Notes under the pieces: model-generated
Seen by the model: the letters and a program-made list of their open reading frames with translations, nothing else
The model's database searches: none
Told to the model about the DNA's origin: nothing
Shown here: piece by piece, positions 1-8,946 of the stretch
Numbering within the stretch: the stretch's first letter is position 1
How the letters are laid out: the number at the start of each line of letters is the position of its first letter
Made by a program: the position numbers and the translations under genes
Source: SZUA-36 sp963759155
Lineage (GTDB): Bacteria > Pseudomonadota > Gammaproteobacteria > Xanthomonadales > SZUA-36
Direction: 5' to 3'
Assembly (NCBI GenBank): GCA_963759155.1
Contig: CAVWXX010000013.1
Coordinates: forward strand, 248,001-312,000
DNA length: 64,000 nucleotides

Positions 1-708
1 CTTCTGAAGGATTGAGTCTGTTTTACGCACCTCCTCCCGCTTGGCCTTGGCGCGACGTCCGGCAAACCAGTCGCGCATATTGGCTATATTGTTTACAAGC
101 CAGTCGATAGCATTCAGCGTAATCTTTCCCGTGACGTCCATGACCAGAAACCATGACAAACCGGTAAACAGGGTGATACCGACCAGCATCATTGACAACA
201 GGAACAAGGTAGAACCTAACATACCTGTCCACTGCAATAGCGGTGAAGCAACAACCGCACCGATAACCCCGCCACCATTGGCCGGCATGCTGCCAGCCGG
301 GGGCAGCAAGTGCATATCACTCAGACCGGTCGAGGAAAGCAGAAACAACGCCAATCCCGTAATGATGGCAACGGCCTCAATCACTCCTGCGTCTGATTCC
401 GCTGCTTTCTTGCGCCACACACGCCAGCCCGCATAGATCGTAATGACCGGCAGAAGGTAAGCGATGTAACCGGTCAGCCCCAAAAACGCATCAGCTATCC
501 AGGCACCTAGAATACGGCCTGCGTTCTGCACGTGGTCGGAGTTGGTTGTGCTGAAAGGTCCGGGATCGGTTGGACTGTAGGTGAATAAACAGGCAACCAG
601 GTACACGGCCACCAGAATAGACAGTAAAAAAGCACTCTCCCTCAGGTGATGCGTCAGCCGGGACGGAGTAGCTTCGGCTTTTTTGGGTTTCTTACGAGCT
701 TGCGGCAA
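1..708 (-). CDS. ftsK: DNA translocase FtsK, N-terminal membrane part (partial, runs off left edge)
   Basis: The reverse strand encodes about 236 residues: a short Lys-rich N-terminus, then four hydrophobic membrane spans separated by short loops, then a basic segment ending at the window edge. This is the layout of the FtsK N-terminal domain, which anchors the translocase at the division septum; the linker and the gamma/motor domains lie outside the window. The start is a TTG at 706-708, with an AAGG ribosome site about nine bases before it and no ATG nearby that keeps the first span. The gene is divergent from trxB, and a good sigma-70 promoter sits just upstream (731-759). Confidence 0.9.
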   Translation of the reverse strand, partial: MPQARKKPKKAEATPSRLTHHLRESAFLLSILVAVYLVACLFTYSPTDPGPFSTTNSDHVQNAGRILGAWIADAFLGLTGYIAYLLPVITIYAGWRVWRKKAAESDAGVIEAVAIITGLALFLLSSTGLSDMHLLPPAGSMPANGGGVIGAVVASPLLQWTGMLGSTLFLLSMMLVGITLFTGLSWFLVMDVTGKITLNAIDWLVNNIANMRDWFAGRRAKAKREEVRKTDSILQK

Positions 709-1009
709 TGTTATCTACCTTATAAGGATTATTATTTAAGTACTTATATTTGAAGTCAAATAAGACTCGACACAGGGTCTATATTACCCTGTAAAGAATA
801 CATTTCAAGCCATAATGCCACATTCAAATCCAAACTTGGCATTAAACAGGCAAACAGGCATATGGAATAGAACTCTGATCAGTTAAAATGCTTTACTTGA
901 AACTGCACTTTCAGTCTCAGGCTGGACAGGGCAGAATAATTCAGCGAACACTTTCAGGCACCTGGTGAAATGACCGGTCGTCTGCATTTCATTAACGGAG
1001 CAATTATAC
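709..1009. other. divergent intergenic region ftsK / trxB
   Basis: No gene is supported here. It holds the ftsK promoter (731-759, minus). On the plus strand there is a weak candidate for trxB: TCGACA at 767-772, 17 bases, then TGTAAA at 790-795; this would leave a leader of about 200 bases. The last part carries the trxB ribosome site (GGAG about ten bases before the ATG). Confidence 0.5.
731..759 (-). promoter_or_regulatory. sigma-70 promoter for ftsK
   Basis: Read on the minus strand, TTGACT and AATAAT are separated by 17 bases, each one mismatch from consensus. The expected transcription start is near 724, giving a leader of about 16 bases that still contains the AAGG ribosome site. Confidence 0.6.
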
Positions 1010-1975
1010 ATGAGCGATATCTCACACCACCGGCTCTTGATCGTCGGATCCGGTCCCGCCGGTTACACCGCCGCCATCTACGCGGCACGTGCCAATCTCA
1101 AGCCCACCGTCATTACCGGCATCCAGCAAGGTGGTCAGCTGACCATTACAACCGATGTTGATAACTGGCCGGGTGACGCAGAAGGTGTTCAGGGACCGGA
1201 GTTAATGCAGCGTATGCTGGCGCATGCAGAGCGTTTCGAGACAGAAATTATATTTGATCACATACATACGGTTGACCTGGATCAGTATCCATTCCTGCTT
1301 GAAGGCGACTCGGGCAAGTACACATGTGACGCAATGGTGATTGCAACCGGCGCCAGCGCCAAATACCTGGGTTTACCCTCGGAAGAAGCGTTTATGGGCC
1401 AGGGCGTTTCTGCCTGTGCAACCTGTGACGGATTTTTCTATCGTGACAGGAAGGTCGCGGTTGTCGGTGGTGGCAATACGGCTGTAGAGGAGGCGCTTTA
1501 CCTGTCTAATCTGGCCTCGGAAGTCGTCGTGGTTCATCGTCGGGATGAATTGCGTGCTGAAAAAATCTTGCAGGACCGCCTGTTTGAAAAGGAAAAGAAT
1601 GGCAATGTGAGTTTCATGTGGGACCACAACGTCGAAGAAGTACTTGGCGGCGATGGGGGCGTGACCGGTCTGAGGGTGAAGCACGCGAAGACCGGTGAGC
1701 TGACCGATATCGACGCAGACGGTGTATTTATTGCCATCGGCCACAACCCCAACTCGGAAATATTCAAAGACAAGCTCGACATGAAAAACGGTTACATCAC
1801 CATAAAAAGCGGCACCGATGGCCTGGCTACCATGACCAGCAAGCCGGGCGTATTCGCTGCAGGCGACGTTACCGACCATGTCTATCGGCAGGCAGTGACC
1901 TCAGCTGGTTTCGGCTGCATGGCTGCACTCGATGCAGACCGCTGGCTGGAAGAACAAAAAGACGCTGCAAGCTGA
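1010..1975 (+). CDS. trxB: thioredoxin-disulfide reductase
   Basis: Class II pyridine-nucleotide-disulfide oxidoreductase, 321 residues, the normal length for TrxB. An N-terminal FAD-binding glycine motif (GSGPAGYTAA, about residues 13-22), the redox-active CATC at 136-139, and an NADPH-binding GGGNTAVEEA motif are all visible, as is the C-terminal FAD motif with GDV. It passes electrons from NADPH to thioredoxin in the cytoplasm; the window also carries a TrxC-type thioredoxin at 58.7 kb, a likely substrate. aat follows after nine bases, so the two are probably co-transcribed. Confidence 0.97.
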   Translation: MSDISHHRLLIVGSGPAGYTAAIYAARANLKPTVITGIQQGGQLTITTDVDNWPGDAEGVQGPELMQRMLAHAERFETEIIFDHIHTVDLDQYPFLLEGDSGKYTCDAMVIATGASAKYLGLPSEEAFMGQGVSACATCDGFFYRDRKVAVVGGGNTAVEEALYLSNLASEVVVVHRRDELRAEKILQDRLFEKEKNGNVSFMWDHNVEEVLGGDGGVTGLRVKHAKTGELTDIDADGVFIAIGHNPNSEIFKDKLDMKNGYITIKSGTDGLATMTSKPGVFAAGDVTDHVYRQAVTSAGFGCMAALDADRWLEEQKDAAS

Positions 1976-1984
1976 ACCTGATCA

Positions 1985-2683
1985 GTGATTCCGATACTTG
2001 GTGCAGACCCGGAATCACCATTCCCGGCCATTGAGCGGGCCCTGGATGAACCCCAGGGCTTACTCGCGATCGGTGGAGACCTCTCCCCTGCCCGCCTGAT
2101 CAATGCCTATCGGCAAGGCATCTTTCCCTGGTACGCTGATGACCAGCCTGTTTTGTGGTGGTCACCTGCACCCCGATGTGTCATTTACCCGGCGGCCATC
2201 CATATTTCCCGTCGCCTGCGCCGCCGTTACAACCAGGGCCAGTTTTCCCTGACCGTTGACCAATCGTTCGCCGAAGTTATCGAAGCCTGCGCCAAGCCGC
2301 GACCGGACGAAGCCGGGACATGGATCACCGCTGAAATGAAAACTGCCTACATACGTTTGCACGAAATGGGTATTGCACATTCGCTTGAAGTGCGCATTGA
2401 CGATGAACTCGCCGGCGGTATTTATGGTCTTTCACTGGGTCGTGTCTTTTTTGGTGAGTCCATGTTCAGTCAGCGTAAGGACACGAGCAAAATTGCGCTG
2501 GTAAGCCTGTGCCGTCAGCTACAAAAATGGAACTTCAGCTTATTGGATTGCCAGGTTTCGAACCCACACCTTCTGAGCATGGGTGCAGAGGAAATTTCGC
2601 GCCAGGATTTTAGCCGTCACCTGAAAACGGCCTTGGAACCGGATGCCTGGCAGCAGAGTTTTTCCTTTGACGAGCGCTGGTAA
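1985..2683 (+). CDS. aat: leucyl/phenylalanyl-tRNA-protein transferase
   Basis: 232 residues, the family's usual length. It transfers Leu or Phe from aminoacyl-tRNA to N-terminal Lys/Arg of proteins, creating N-degrons for ClpS/ClpAP. Family hallmarks seen: GLLAIGGDLSP near residue 26, the AYRQGIFPWY stretch, WWSPAPRCV, and the C-terminal GNAT-like half with GGIYGLSLGRVFFGESMFS. The start is a GTG at 1985, nine bases after trxB. In Pseudomonas-like genomes aat is followed by ate1, infA and clpA; here that order is broken by an unrelated convergent gene. Confidence 0.96.
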   Translation: MIPILGADPESPFPAIERALDEPQGLLAIGGDLSPARLINAYRQGIFPWYADDQPVLWWSPAPRCVIYPAAIHISRRLRRRYNQGQFSLTVDQSFAEVIEACAKPRPDEAGTWITAEMKTAYIRLHEMGIAHSLEVRIDDELAGGIYGLSLGRVFFGESMFSQRKDTSKIALVSLCRQLQKWNFSLLDCQVSNPHLLSMGAEEISRQDFSRHLKTALEPDAWQQSFSFDERW

Positions 2684-2721
2684 AATTTAAAGCGTGTCAG
2701 GCTTTCAGCAAGTCTGCGCGA

Positions 2722-3762
2722 TTACGGAGTGGCATCCGGGTTTTCGAGCATGATGTAAACATATGTGATCATATCGTCCGGTGCCGTATTACCGGGATCT
2801 GAAATATAGTGTTCCCAGGATATCTGGCCCTGCCTCAAACCATGAGCCGACATATACGCTGCGAGCTTTGTATAGGTGGGCATCATCTGGTCGTAAGCAC
2901 CATGGTGAACGGCCCGCACGGCCAACCCTGCCGGTGACAGGCCTGAGTTGATATTGCCACTCAATCCGGATGGAACAAAGTCAACCGGAATCGCTGCATC
3001 AAACTGGTAGTTTCCCTCGCCCCGGGCTCGCGTGATTGCCATCGGTTGTCCATTCATCCTTATACCCTTCAGGTTCATGAATTCACTTATTTCCGCGTAA
3101 GCAACCGACATGGCCCTGGCAATGTCTGAAGGATCCTGACGGCTGGTGGATGTGACGAATAAAATCGTCTGTGCTTCAACATCAACACGCTCGATTTTTA
3201 ACTGGCTGAAATCAGAAGCGGGCAAGGACTCGGCAAACTTCTTGAGATTGGCAAGACCCAACTCGTAATCACCCCCCACCCACCGGTCAAACAACAGCCC
3301 GAAATATCGCGCCAGGAATGAATCCAGCAAATTGACACCCTCGGTCAGATCCGAGTCGAAAAACCAGGTTACCCGGGTTGCATCTCCCGCTGGCGTCAGT
3401 GTAAAACCTGTATCTGCAACCCCTTGTGCATCGAAATCCAGCTTGATATTGATCTGTTCATAGGGTTTGCTGGCCACGATCTGTTGCCAACCACTACCTA
3501 CCAGTTGCGGGTCACCGGCCCAGCTTATTCTGGCACCAACACCCGATTCGGGACCAGAAACGGTGAACCTCGCATCGGGGTCACGTTTGGCCCAGGGCGA
3601 CCATTCATTGAAGTGGCGATAACTGTTCAGTATCTCAAATATCATCGTCGCCGGACGCTCAATCGTTATTGAACGTTCAACATGCACCCTTTTGGGTAAT
3701 AAATAGCCCGTGACTACGAAAGCTGCAATCAGAAGCAAGATTACAATGCCGACCTTTTTCAA
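2722..3762 (-). CDS. SRPBCC (polyketide cyclase-like) protein with C-terminal GyrI-like domain
   Basis: 346 residues, beginning at a TTG codon. An N-terminal hydrophobic helix (about residues 4-22) is either a signal anchor or an uncleaved signal. Residues about 28-175 read as an SRPBCC lipid/hydrophobic-ligand fold (VERSITIERPATMIFEIL, then a FNEWSPWAKRDP segment). The C-terminal half (about 190-340) resembles the GyrI-like / AraC effector-binding fold with alternating strands and a late WEHYISDPGN segment. Both folds bind small molecules, but no ligand can be inferred. It is convergent with aat and stands alone. Confidence 0.75.
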   Translation of the reverse strand: MKKVGIVILLLIAAFVVTGYLLPKRVHVERSITIERPATMIFEILNSYRHFNEWSPWAKRDPDARFTVSGPESGVGARISWAGDPQLVGSGWQQIVASKPYEQINIKLDFDAQGVADTGFTLTPAGDATRVTWFFDSDLTEGVNLLDSFLARYFGLLFDRWVGGDYELGLANLKKFAESLPASDFSQLKIERVDVEAQTILFVTSTSRQDPSDIARAMSVAYAEISEFMNLKGIRMNGQPMAITRARGEGNYQFDAAIPVDFVPSGLSGNINSGLSPAGLAVRAVHHGAYDQMMPTYTKLAAYMSAHGLRQGQISWEHYISDPGNTAPDDMITYVYIMLENPDATP

Positions 3763-3828
3763 GATATTCTCTGCCTTTGATGAGGGTGCTTAGCGTAAGA
3801 GCACACCAAGCAGAGGTCAAGACGGGTT

Positions 3829-4587
3829 CTAATCATTTTTTTGAGCCTCGCTCTGATCCGGACTCTCCAGCTTGCCGGAGGTGCTTTGTGCTGCGGACAC
3901 TTCCTGGGTATGGTCGTTTAAAGGAGGTTCTTTCTGAGGAAACCAGTCAGGCACACTGTCATCGTCTTCCCAGCTATACCGTTTCACGGGTGTTACATCC
4001 CAACGTCTAAACACAATGGCCATCGCTACACCTAAAATGGCACCGCACAAGTGCAGTTCCCAGGACATGTTCGGCCGTATCGGCAAGACACCCCAAATCA
4101 TCGAACCGTAAAGAAACCACACCATGATCGATACCGCAACCGAGCGCATATCCAAGCGCAAAATTCCGCTGATGAACACAAAGGCAAGCAAGCCATAAAC
4201 AAACCCGCTGGCGCCAAAATGCAGACTGTGTCTGCCAATGACCCACGCCAGTATTCCGGAGCCCAGCCAGATCACGGGAATTACCCGCACCGCAGATCTC
4301 GGGTAGAGGTACAGCACCGTTGTCAGGCTAATGAGCAAGGGCAGTGTATTTGAGAACAGATGTTCCGCACCTGAATGTAATAATGGCGCAGTCAATACAC
4401 CAATCAGACCATCCAGGTGTCTGGGTCGCAGACCAAAACGCGCCAGGCCAAGGTCAAGCACGGTATCTACAATCAGGATAAGCCAAAGTAACCCGGCAAA
4501 CCAAAACGAAAGATTCAAAGCCAGTTTAAAATTTCGCTGCGCACGCGGCGAAGAGGTGAATCGCGGATCGGGTTTGCCCAGGTGCAT
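3829..4587 (-). CDS. rhomboid-family intramembrane serine protease
   Basis: 252 residues with about six membrane spans. The rhomboid catalytic pieces are present: H76 and N80 in HLFSN, the nucleophile S127 in GASG, and the base H179 in the last span (WELHLCGAILG). It would cleave membrane-spanning substrates within the bilayer. The C-terminal 50 residues are polar and charged and probably cytoplasmic. It begins seven bases after the plsC stop with no clear ribosome site, suggesting translational coupling to plsC. Confidence 0.85.
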   Translation of the reverse strand: MHLGKPDPRFTSSPRAQRNFKLALNLSFWFAGLLWLILIVDTVLDLGLARFGLRPRHLDGLIGVLTAPLLHSGAEHLFSNTLPLLISLTTVLYLYPRSAVRVIPVIWLGSGILAWVIGRHSLHFGASGFVYGLLAFVFISGILRLDMRSVAVSIMVWFLYGSMIWGVLPIRPNMSWELHLCGAILGVAMAIVFRRWDVTPVKRYSWEDDDSVPDWFPQKEPPLNDHTQEVSAAQSTSGKLESPDQSEAQKND

Positions 4588-4594
4588 TTAGTGC

Positions 4595-5365
4595 TTAGCG
4601 AAACTCAGGCGGAAGTGAAGAGCCGATGGCCTGCCGGGTTTTCGTCATTAACTCACGAATCACTTCAGGCTCATCTTCACCGGACACCTCGATAGCCGGA
4701 TGTATGACCATATGCATTTTTCCGGGGACAATGACCAGTGATTTTGCTTTTTGAATATCGCGTGTACCGATCAGTGTTACCGGCAATATTGGCAGTTTTT
4801 GAGAAGCCGCCATCCGAAACGCCCCCTTCTTGAAGGCTCCCATTTTGCCACTGAGGCTACGTGTTCCCTCTGGAAAAAAGAGCATCCCAACGCCATCTCC
4901 AACGGAGTCCAGAGCGTCCCGGACCGCTTTTCGCGCCATCTCCGGGTTACTACGATCGACATAGATATGACCGGCTTTCTCACAACCAATCCCAACCCCG
5001 GGAATCTTACGCAACTCCTTCTTCAGCACCCATTTCAAGTCCAGTTTCAACCATCCATAGACCAGCATAATGTCATACTGGCTCTGGTGGTTACATACCA
5101 CGACATAGGTCTTCAGAGGGTCTGCATTCTCGGCGCCTTCAACGGTAACGCGTGCCGGCGTCATCCAGCAGATCACCCGCGCCCACGTAGCTGCAATGTA
5201 GCGACTCGCTATCCTGGGGGTCCAGATCATCGACACAATGACTGTTGTCCAACCAAAGAGCAGCGTGACCAGGAAGCCTACGGGGTATAAAAACAGCCAG
5301 ACATAAATCTGGTAAAGCCAGATACCGATACGTTTCATTTGCCAATGGGCCCGTGGAAAAGTCAT
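4595..5365 (-). CDS. plsC: 1-acyl-sn-glycerol-3-phosphate acyltransferase (PlsC family)
   Basis: 256 residues. It acylates lysophosphatidic acid to phosphatidic acid in phospholipid synthesis at the inner membrane. The HX4D catalytic motif (NHQSQYD), the FPEGTRS substrate motif and an N-terminal hydrophobic pair of helices are visible. The ATG at 5365 is used here; a second ATG nine codons later (MKRIGIW) is an equally possible start. It is upstream of the rhomboid gene in the same direction. Confidence 0.93.
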   Translation of the reverse strand: MTFPRAHWQMKRIGIWLYQIYVWLFLYPVGFLVTLLFGWTTVIVSMIWTPRIASRYIAATWARVICWMTPARVTVEGAENADPLKTYVVVCNHQSQYDIMLVYGWLKLDLKWVLKKELRKIPGVGIGCEKAGHIYVDRSNPEMARKAVRDALDSVGDGVGMLFFPEGTRSLSGKMGAFKKGAFRMAASQKLPILPVTLIGTRDIQKAKSLVIVPGKMHMVIHPAIEVSGEDEPEVIRELMTKTRQAIGSSLPPEFR

Positions 5366-5427
5366 GAGACTACCGACTGATCAAGCTGCATGCAATCACT
5401 TGAGGAAATGTCTCGATTCAGTGGAGT

Positions 5428-5451
5428 GTGGGGGTGCATATGCACCCCCAC
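5428..5451. repeat. 24-base perfect palindrome
   Basis: GTGGGGGTGCAT and its exact reverse complement abut with no spacer, between hsp20 and plsC. It can fold as a very stable hairpin with a four-base loop on either strand but has no T-run after it on the minus strand, so it is not a textbook terminator. It may act as a processing/stability hairpin for the hsp20 mRNA or as a protein-binding site. Confidence 0.6.
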
Positions 5452-5479
5452 GTTCCAAACTCCAAATGCGGGAAGGGAA

Positions 5480-5977
5480 TCAGGCCGCCTTGTCTTCGGG
5501 TTTGTGGACCTTTTTCACTTCAGGCGCTTTATCGTTATCCAAAAGACGTCCTGAAGTTTTCTCGATTTTTATCGTGCGCGGTTTCATGGCCTCGGGAATT
5601 TCGCGCTCGAGGTCAATATGCAACAAGCCATTTTCAAGGCTTGCACCAACAACCCTGACGTGGTCCGCCAGGTTGAAGCGACGCTCAAACGAGCGGGTGG
5701 CGATGCCGCGGTGCAGATACTCGCCCTGCTCTTCGGTTTCATCGGCACGATTTCCAGTCACAAGTAAGCGGTTTTGTTCTGATGTGATGTCAATTTCATC
5801 CTCAGAAAACCCTGCCACTGCCATGGTAATCCGGTAGTGGTCTTCACTGGTGACACAAATATTGTAAGGAGGGTAGCTGTTACCCTGATCCTGACGCGTA
5901 GCTGAACTCATCAAAGAGGCCAGGCGGTCAAATCCAACTGAGGTTCTGTATAGGGGTGAAAAATCAAAAGTAGTCAT
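5480..5977 (-). CDS. ibpA: Hsp20 small heat-shock protein, IbpA type
   Basis: 165 residues from the chosen start. It is an ATP-independent holdase that binds unfolding proteins in the cytoplasm. The N-terminus (FDFSPLYRTSVGFDRL) closely resembles enterobacterial IbpA/IbpB. The alpha-crystallin domain spans about residues 40-130, with LENGLLHIDLERE matching the family GxL signature, followed by a charged tail. The ATG at 5977 is preferred because GGAG lies nine bases upstream; in-frame ATGs at 5983, 5992 and further upstream have poor spacing or lie in the leader. Its promoter and leader carry heat-shock signals (6074-6102 and 5984-6002). Confidence 0.93.
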   Translation of the reverse strand: MTTFDFSPLYRTSVGFDRLASLMSSATRQDQGNSYPPYNICVTSEDHYRITMAVAGFSEDEIDITSEQNRLLVTGNRADETEEQGEYLHRGIATRSFERRFNLADHVRVVGASLENGLLHIDLEREIPEAMKPRTIKIEKTSGRLLDNDKAPEVKKVHKPEDKAA

Positions 5978-5983
5978 ATCCAT

Positions 5984-6002
5984 ATTCTCCATAAGAAGCA
6001 AT
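5984..6002 (-). promoter_or_regulatory. ROSE-like RNA thermometer hairpin masking the hsp20 ribosome site
   Basis: On the minus strand the mRNA reads AUUGCUUC, loop UUAU, GGAGAAU. AUU pairs with AAU, then CUUC pairs with GGAG (one U-G wobble), leaving a single bulged G opposite the Shine-Dalgarno GGAG. A UUGCU box pairing to the ribosome site with a bulged G is the defining feature of ROSE-family thermometers found before ibpA genes. Upstream stems of the roughly 90-base leader were not modelled. Confidence 0.65.
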
Positions 6003-6073
6003 AAGATTAAAAACACCTCCGCCATCATTGGCCGGAAGTTGCCCGTGGCCCCCGAAGGCTGCCACTGACAAAG

Positions 6074-6102
6074 ACATGGGGATACTTTTTTCAGGCTTCA
6101 AG
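6074..6102 (-). promoter_or_regulatory. sigma-32 heat-shock promoter for hsp20
   Basis: On the minus strand CTTGAAG, a 14-base spacer, then CCCCATGT. This matches the RpoH consensus (CTTGAAA and CCCCATNT) at all but one position. Transcription would start near 6067, about 90 bases ahead of the hsp20 ATG. Confidence 0.8.
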
Positions 6103-6152
6103 TCGGAATATGAAATTTTTTTGTATCTGTGCCTGCATGGGGTGAGAAGCTG

Positions 6153-6659
6153 TCACCCTTCCTGCGAATACCGAATGGCAATGATTTCAAAACTGACCAT
6201 GCACTCCGGCAGCTCAACTTCCATCTTATCGCCGATCCTTTTTCCCAGCAGAGCGCGAGCGACCGGCGAGTCAATTGAGATAAATCCCTTCTGAGCATCG
6301 GTCTCATCGACGCCGACAATACGGTAATCAACTTCGCCATCAATTGAGCTATTCAATGTCACCCGCGCACCGAAACGGATGACGGTGATGTCCGCTGGCG
6401 GCCGGTCTACAATCTGCATGATATCGATGCGTTTACTCAGGTAGCGTACACGCCGGTCGATCTCCCCCAGTTGTTTTTTGCGGTAGATATATTCCGCATT
6501 TTCAGACCTGTCGCCTTCGGCCGCAGCAGCCGTCAGTGCCTTCACCACCTCGGGTCGCAGCTTACGCCAAAGGTACTGCACCTCCTCACGCAAACGGCTG
6601 GCGCCCTCTGCGGTGATATAGGGACTACCAGGCTTTTGGGGTGGCCGCCATCTACCCAT
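6153..6659 (-). CDS. greB: transcription elongation factor GreB
   Basis: 168 residues. It inserts its coiled coil into the RNA polymerase secondary channel and stimulates cleavage of backtracked RNA. The N-terminal coiled coil (about residues 15-85) carries the acidic tip DRSENAEY. The YRKKQLGEIDRRVRYLSKR stretch is typical of GreB rather than GreA, and the C-terminal FKBP-like domain follows. An AAAAGG ribosome site precedes the ATG. It is upstream of hsp20 in the same direction, but hsp20 has its own heat-shock promoter. Confidence 0.94.
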   Translation of the reverse strand: MGRWRPPQKPGSPYITAEGASRLREEVQYLWRKLRPEVVKALTAAAAEGDRSENAEYIYRKKQLGEIDRRVRYLSKRIDIMQIVDRPPADITVIRFGARVTLNSSIDGEVDYRIVGVDETDAQKGFISIDSPVARALLGKRIGDKMEVELPECMVSFEIIAIRYSQEG

Positions 6660-6760
6660 TCAAGATCCTTTTATACAAACCAACTTTCGACACCTGCAAG
6701 AGACGTCACGAAGGTATATAGTAGCCTCCTTTTCCCACCTTCCTTAAAGGAATTTTCATT

Positions 6761-8857
6761 ATGAAGTACAAGTTAACCATTACCCTGGCCGTTCTTATTG
6801 GTCTTTATGGTTGCCAACAGGAAGCTGATCTGGCGGCCGTCACCTCTCAGGCCGAAACGAATGCAGCACCCACCATCGCAGACGTCCTGCCCGTTGAAAC
6901 TGAACTCGTTAGTGGTATCGATAAATCCGGTTTTGATATGTCAGTCCGGCCACAGGATGATTTCTTTGACTACGTCAATGGCACCTGGGTCAAGAACACC
7001 GAAATACCGGCAGACAAGGCACGTTGGGGTACCTTTGACGCACTGGGCGAACAGTCACAAAAAGATGTCCGCGCTCTCGTTGATGAGGTCAGCGCTGCCG
7101 AAGGTGTCGAAGTCGGCTCACCCAAACAAAAAATCAGGGATTTCTACAATTCCTACCTTGATACCGAAGCGGCTACGGCAAAAGGCATCGAAGCAATCCG
7201 CGGGGACCTTGATGCGATTTCAGCCATTAATGACATGGATGGTGTTTACAGAGCGCTCAGTGCATTAAGTATTTACGGCGTCAACTCCCCCATAGGTATT
7301 GGCATTTTTTCCGATATGAAAAACCCGGACGTCAATGCAATCTACGTGGTGCAGGCTGGTTTGACACTGCCTGACCGTGACTACTACCTTTTGGATGACG
7401 AGCAGTTTGTAACCGGTCGTCAGCTTTACCTGAAATATGTCACAGATGTACTGAACCTGGCCGGCTTTGAAGATGGTGCCGGTCGCGCTGAACGTCTGCT
7501 GGCATTGGAAACCAGTCTCGCCGAGGTCATGTGGACCAAGGAAGAAAACCGGGACTGGAGCAAACGCTACAATCCAATGAATATCGACGAGTTGAATGAA
7601 CTGGCCCCACAGATCAATTGGACCCTGGCTTTTGAGACCGCCCAGATTCCGGTCGATTCGCAATTCCTGGTTTCCCAGCCCAGCTATTTCGAGGCGGCTG
7701 GAAAAATACTGGCCGACACACCGCTTGATACCTGGAAGGATTATCTCAACCTTCAGACGATCAGTACTTTTGCACCGGTATTAGGTGACCAGTATGCGGA
7801 ACTGTCTTTTAACTTTTTTGATAAAGGCCTGAAGGGGGTAGACGAGCAGGAACCACGCTGGAAGCAGGCAATCGAGTCTGTCAATGACAACATGGGTGAG
7901 TTACTGGGCCAGCTATATGTTGAAAAACACTTCCAGGCTGAGTCCAAGGCGCGTATGGATATCATGATCCAAAACCTGATCAAGGCTTATGAGGTCTCCA
8001 TTCTTGAGCTTGACTGGATGAGTGAAGAAACCAAGCAACAGGCACTCGACAAGCTGCATAAATTCAGGCCGATGATTGGCTACCCGGAGAAATGGATCGA
8101 TTACAGCAAGCTGGAAGTTGTTGATGGTGACCTGATCGCCAATGTCAAAAGTGGCGCGAACTTCGCCTGGAACCGGGAAATCGACAAGCTCGACAAACCG
8201 GTCGACAAGACCGAATGGGGTATGACCCCGCAAACCGTGAATGCTTACTACAACCCGGTTTGGAATGTCATTGTATTTCCAGCCTCGATTCTGCAGCCTC
8301 CATTTTTCAATGTGCTTGCAGATGATGCGGTGAACTACGGTGGCATCGGAGCCGTCATCGGTCATGAAATCGGCCACGGGTTTGACGATGCCGGAAAGCG
8401 TTTCGATGGCGATGGTGTATTGCGTGACTGGTGGACAGAAGAAGACGCTGAGAAATTTGATGTGCGTAAAAACGCGCTGGCTGCTCAGTACGATGGTTAT
8501 GATGCGATCGACGGCCTCACCATCAATGGCCAGTTCACCTCCGGTGAAAACATCGGAGACCTCGGTGGTCTGAGTATTGCCTACCTGGCATACAAGATGT
8601 CATTAAACGGTGAGGAAGCACCCGTCATTGATGGATGGACCGGTGATCAGCGCTTCTTCCTCGGATGGGCGCAGGTCTGGCGTTCAAAAGCCCGTGATGA
8701 AGAGATCAAGCGCCGCCTGACGGTCGACCCGCATTCGCCACCGAAATTCCGGGCCAATGGCGCAGCAGTTAATGTACCGGCGTTCTACGAGGCCTTTGAT
8801 GTGAAAGAAGGTGACGGTATGTACCTCGCACCCGAAGACCGGGTCAAAATCTGGTAA
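6761..8857 (+). CDS. pepO: M13-family zinc metalloendopeptidase (PepO/neprilysin-like), lipoprotein
   Basis: 698 residues. The N-terminus has a signal peptide ending in the lipobox LYGC, so the enzyme is probably a periplasmic, membrane-anchored lipoprotein. The zinc site is HEIGH at 535-539 with the third ligand E596 in ENIGD; VNAYYNP and the PP.F motif before the catalytic domain also fit M13. The family cleaves short oligopeptides. An AAAGGA ribosome site precedes the ATG, and a strong terminator follows the gene, so it is a single-gene unit. Confidence 0.95.
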   Translation: MKYKLTITLAVLIGLYGCQQEADLAAVTSQAETNAAPTIADVLPVETELVSGIDKSGFDMSVRPQDDFFDYVNGTWVKNTEIPADKARWGTFDALGEQSQKDVRALVDEVSAAEGVEVGSPKQKIRDFYNSYLDTEAATAKGIEAIRGDLDAISAINDMDGVYRALSALSIYGVNSPIGIGIFSDMKNPDVNAIYVVQAGLTLPDRDYYLLDDEQFVTGRQLYLKYVTDVLNLAGFEDGAGRAERLLALETSLAEVMWTKEENRDWSKRYNPMNIDELNELAPQINWTLAFETAQIPVDSQFLVSQPSYFEAAGKILADTPLDTWKDYLNLQTISTFAPVLGDQYAELSFNFFDKGLKGVDEQEPRWKQAIESVNDNMGELLGQLYVEKHFQAESKARMDIMIQNLIKAYEVSILELDWMSEETKQQALDKLHKFRPMIGYPEKWIDYSKLEVVDGDLIANVKSGANFAWNREIDKLDKPVDKTEWGMTPQTVNAYYNPVWNVIVFPASILQPPFFNVLADDAVNYGGIGAVIGHEIGHGFDDAGKRFDGDGVLRDWWTEEDAEKFDVRKNALAAQYDGYDAIDGLTINGQFTSGENIGDLGGLSIAYLAYKMSLNGEEAPVIDGWTGDQRFFLGWAQVWRSKARDEEIKRRLTVDPHSPPKFRANGAAVNVPAFYEAFDVKEGDGMYLAPEDRVKIW

Positions 8858-8880
8858 GGGTCCACTGCCCTGCTGATTCG

Positions 8881-8909
8881 AAAACGGTCGCTTTTGCGGC
8901 CGTTTTCAT
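8881..8909 (+). terminator. rho-independent terminator after the M13 peptidase gene
   Basis: AAAACGGTCGC, loop TTTT, GCGGCCGTTTT forms an 11-base stem with one G-T pair, followed by a T-rich tail. Confidence 0.85.
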
Positions 8910-8946
8910 TTCCAGCAACTATTATTTAAATAGCATGCAAAATTTT

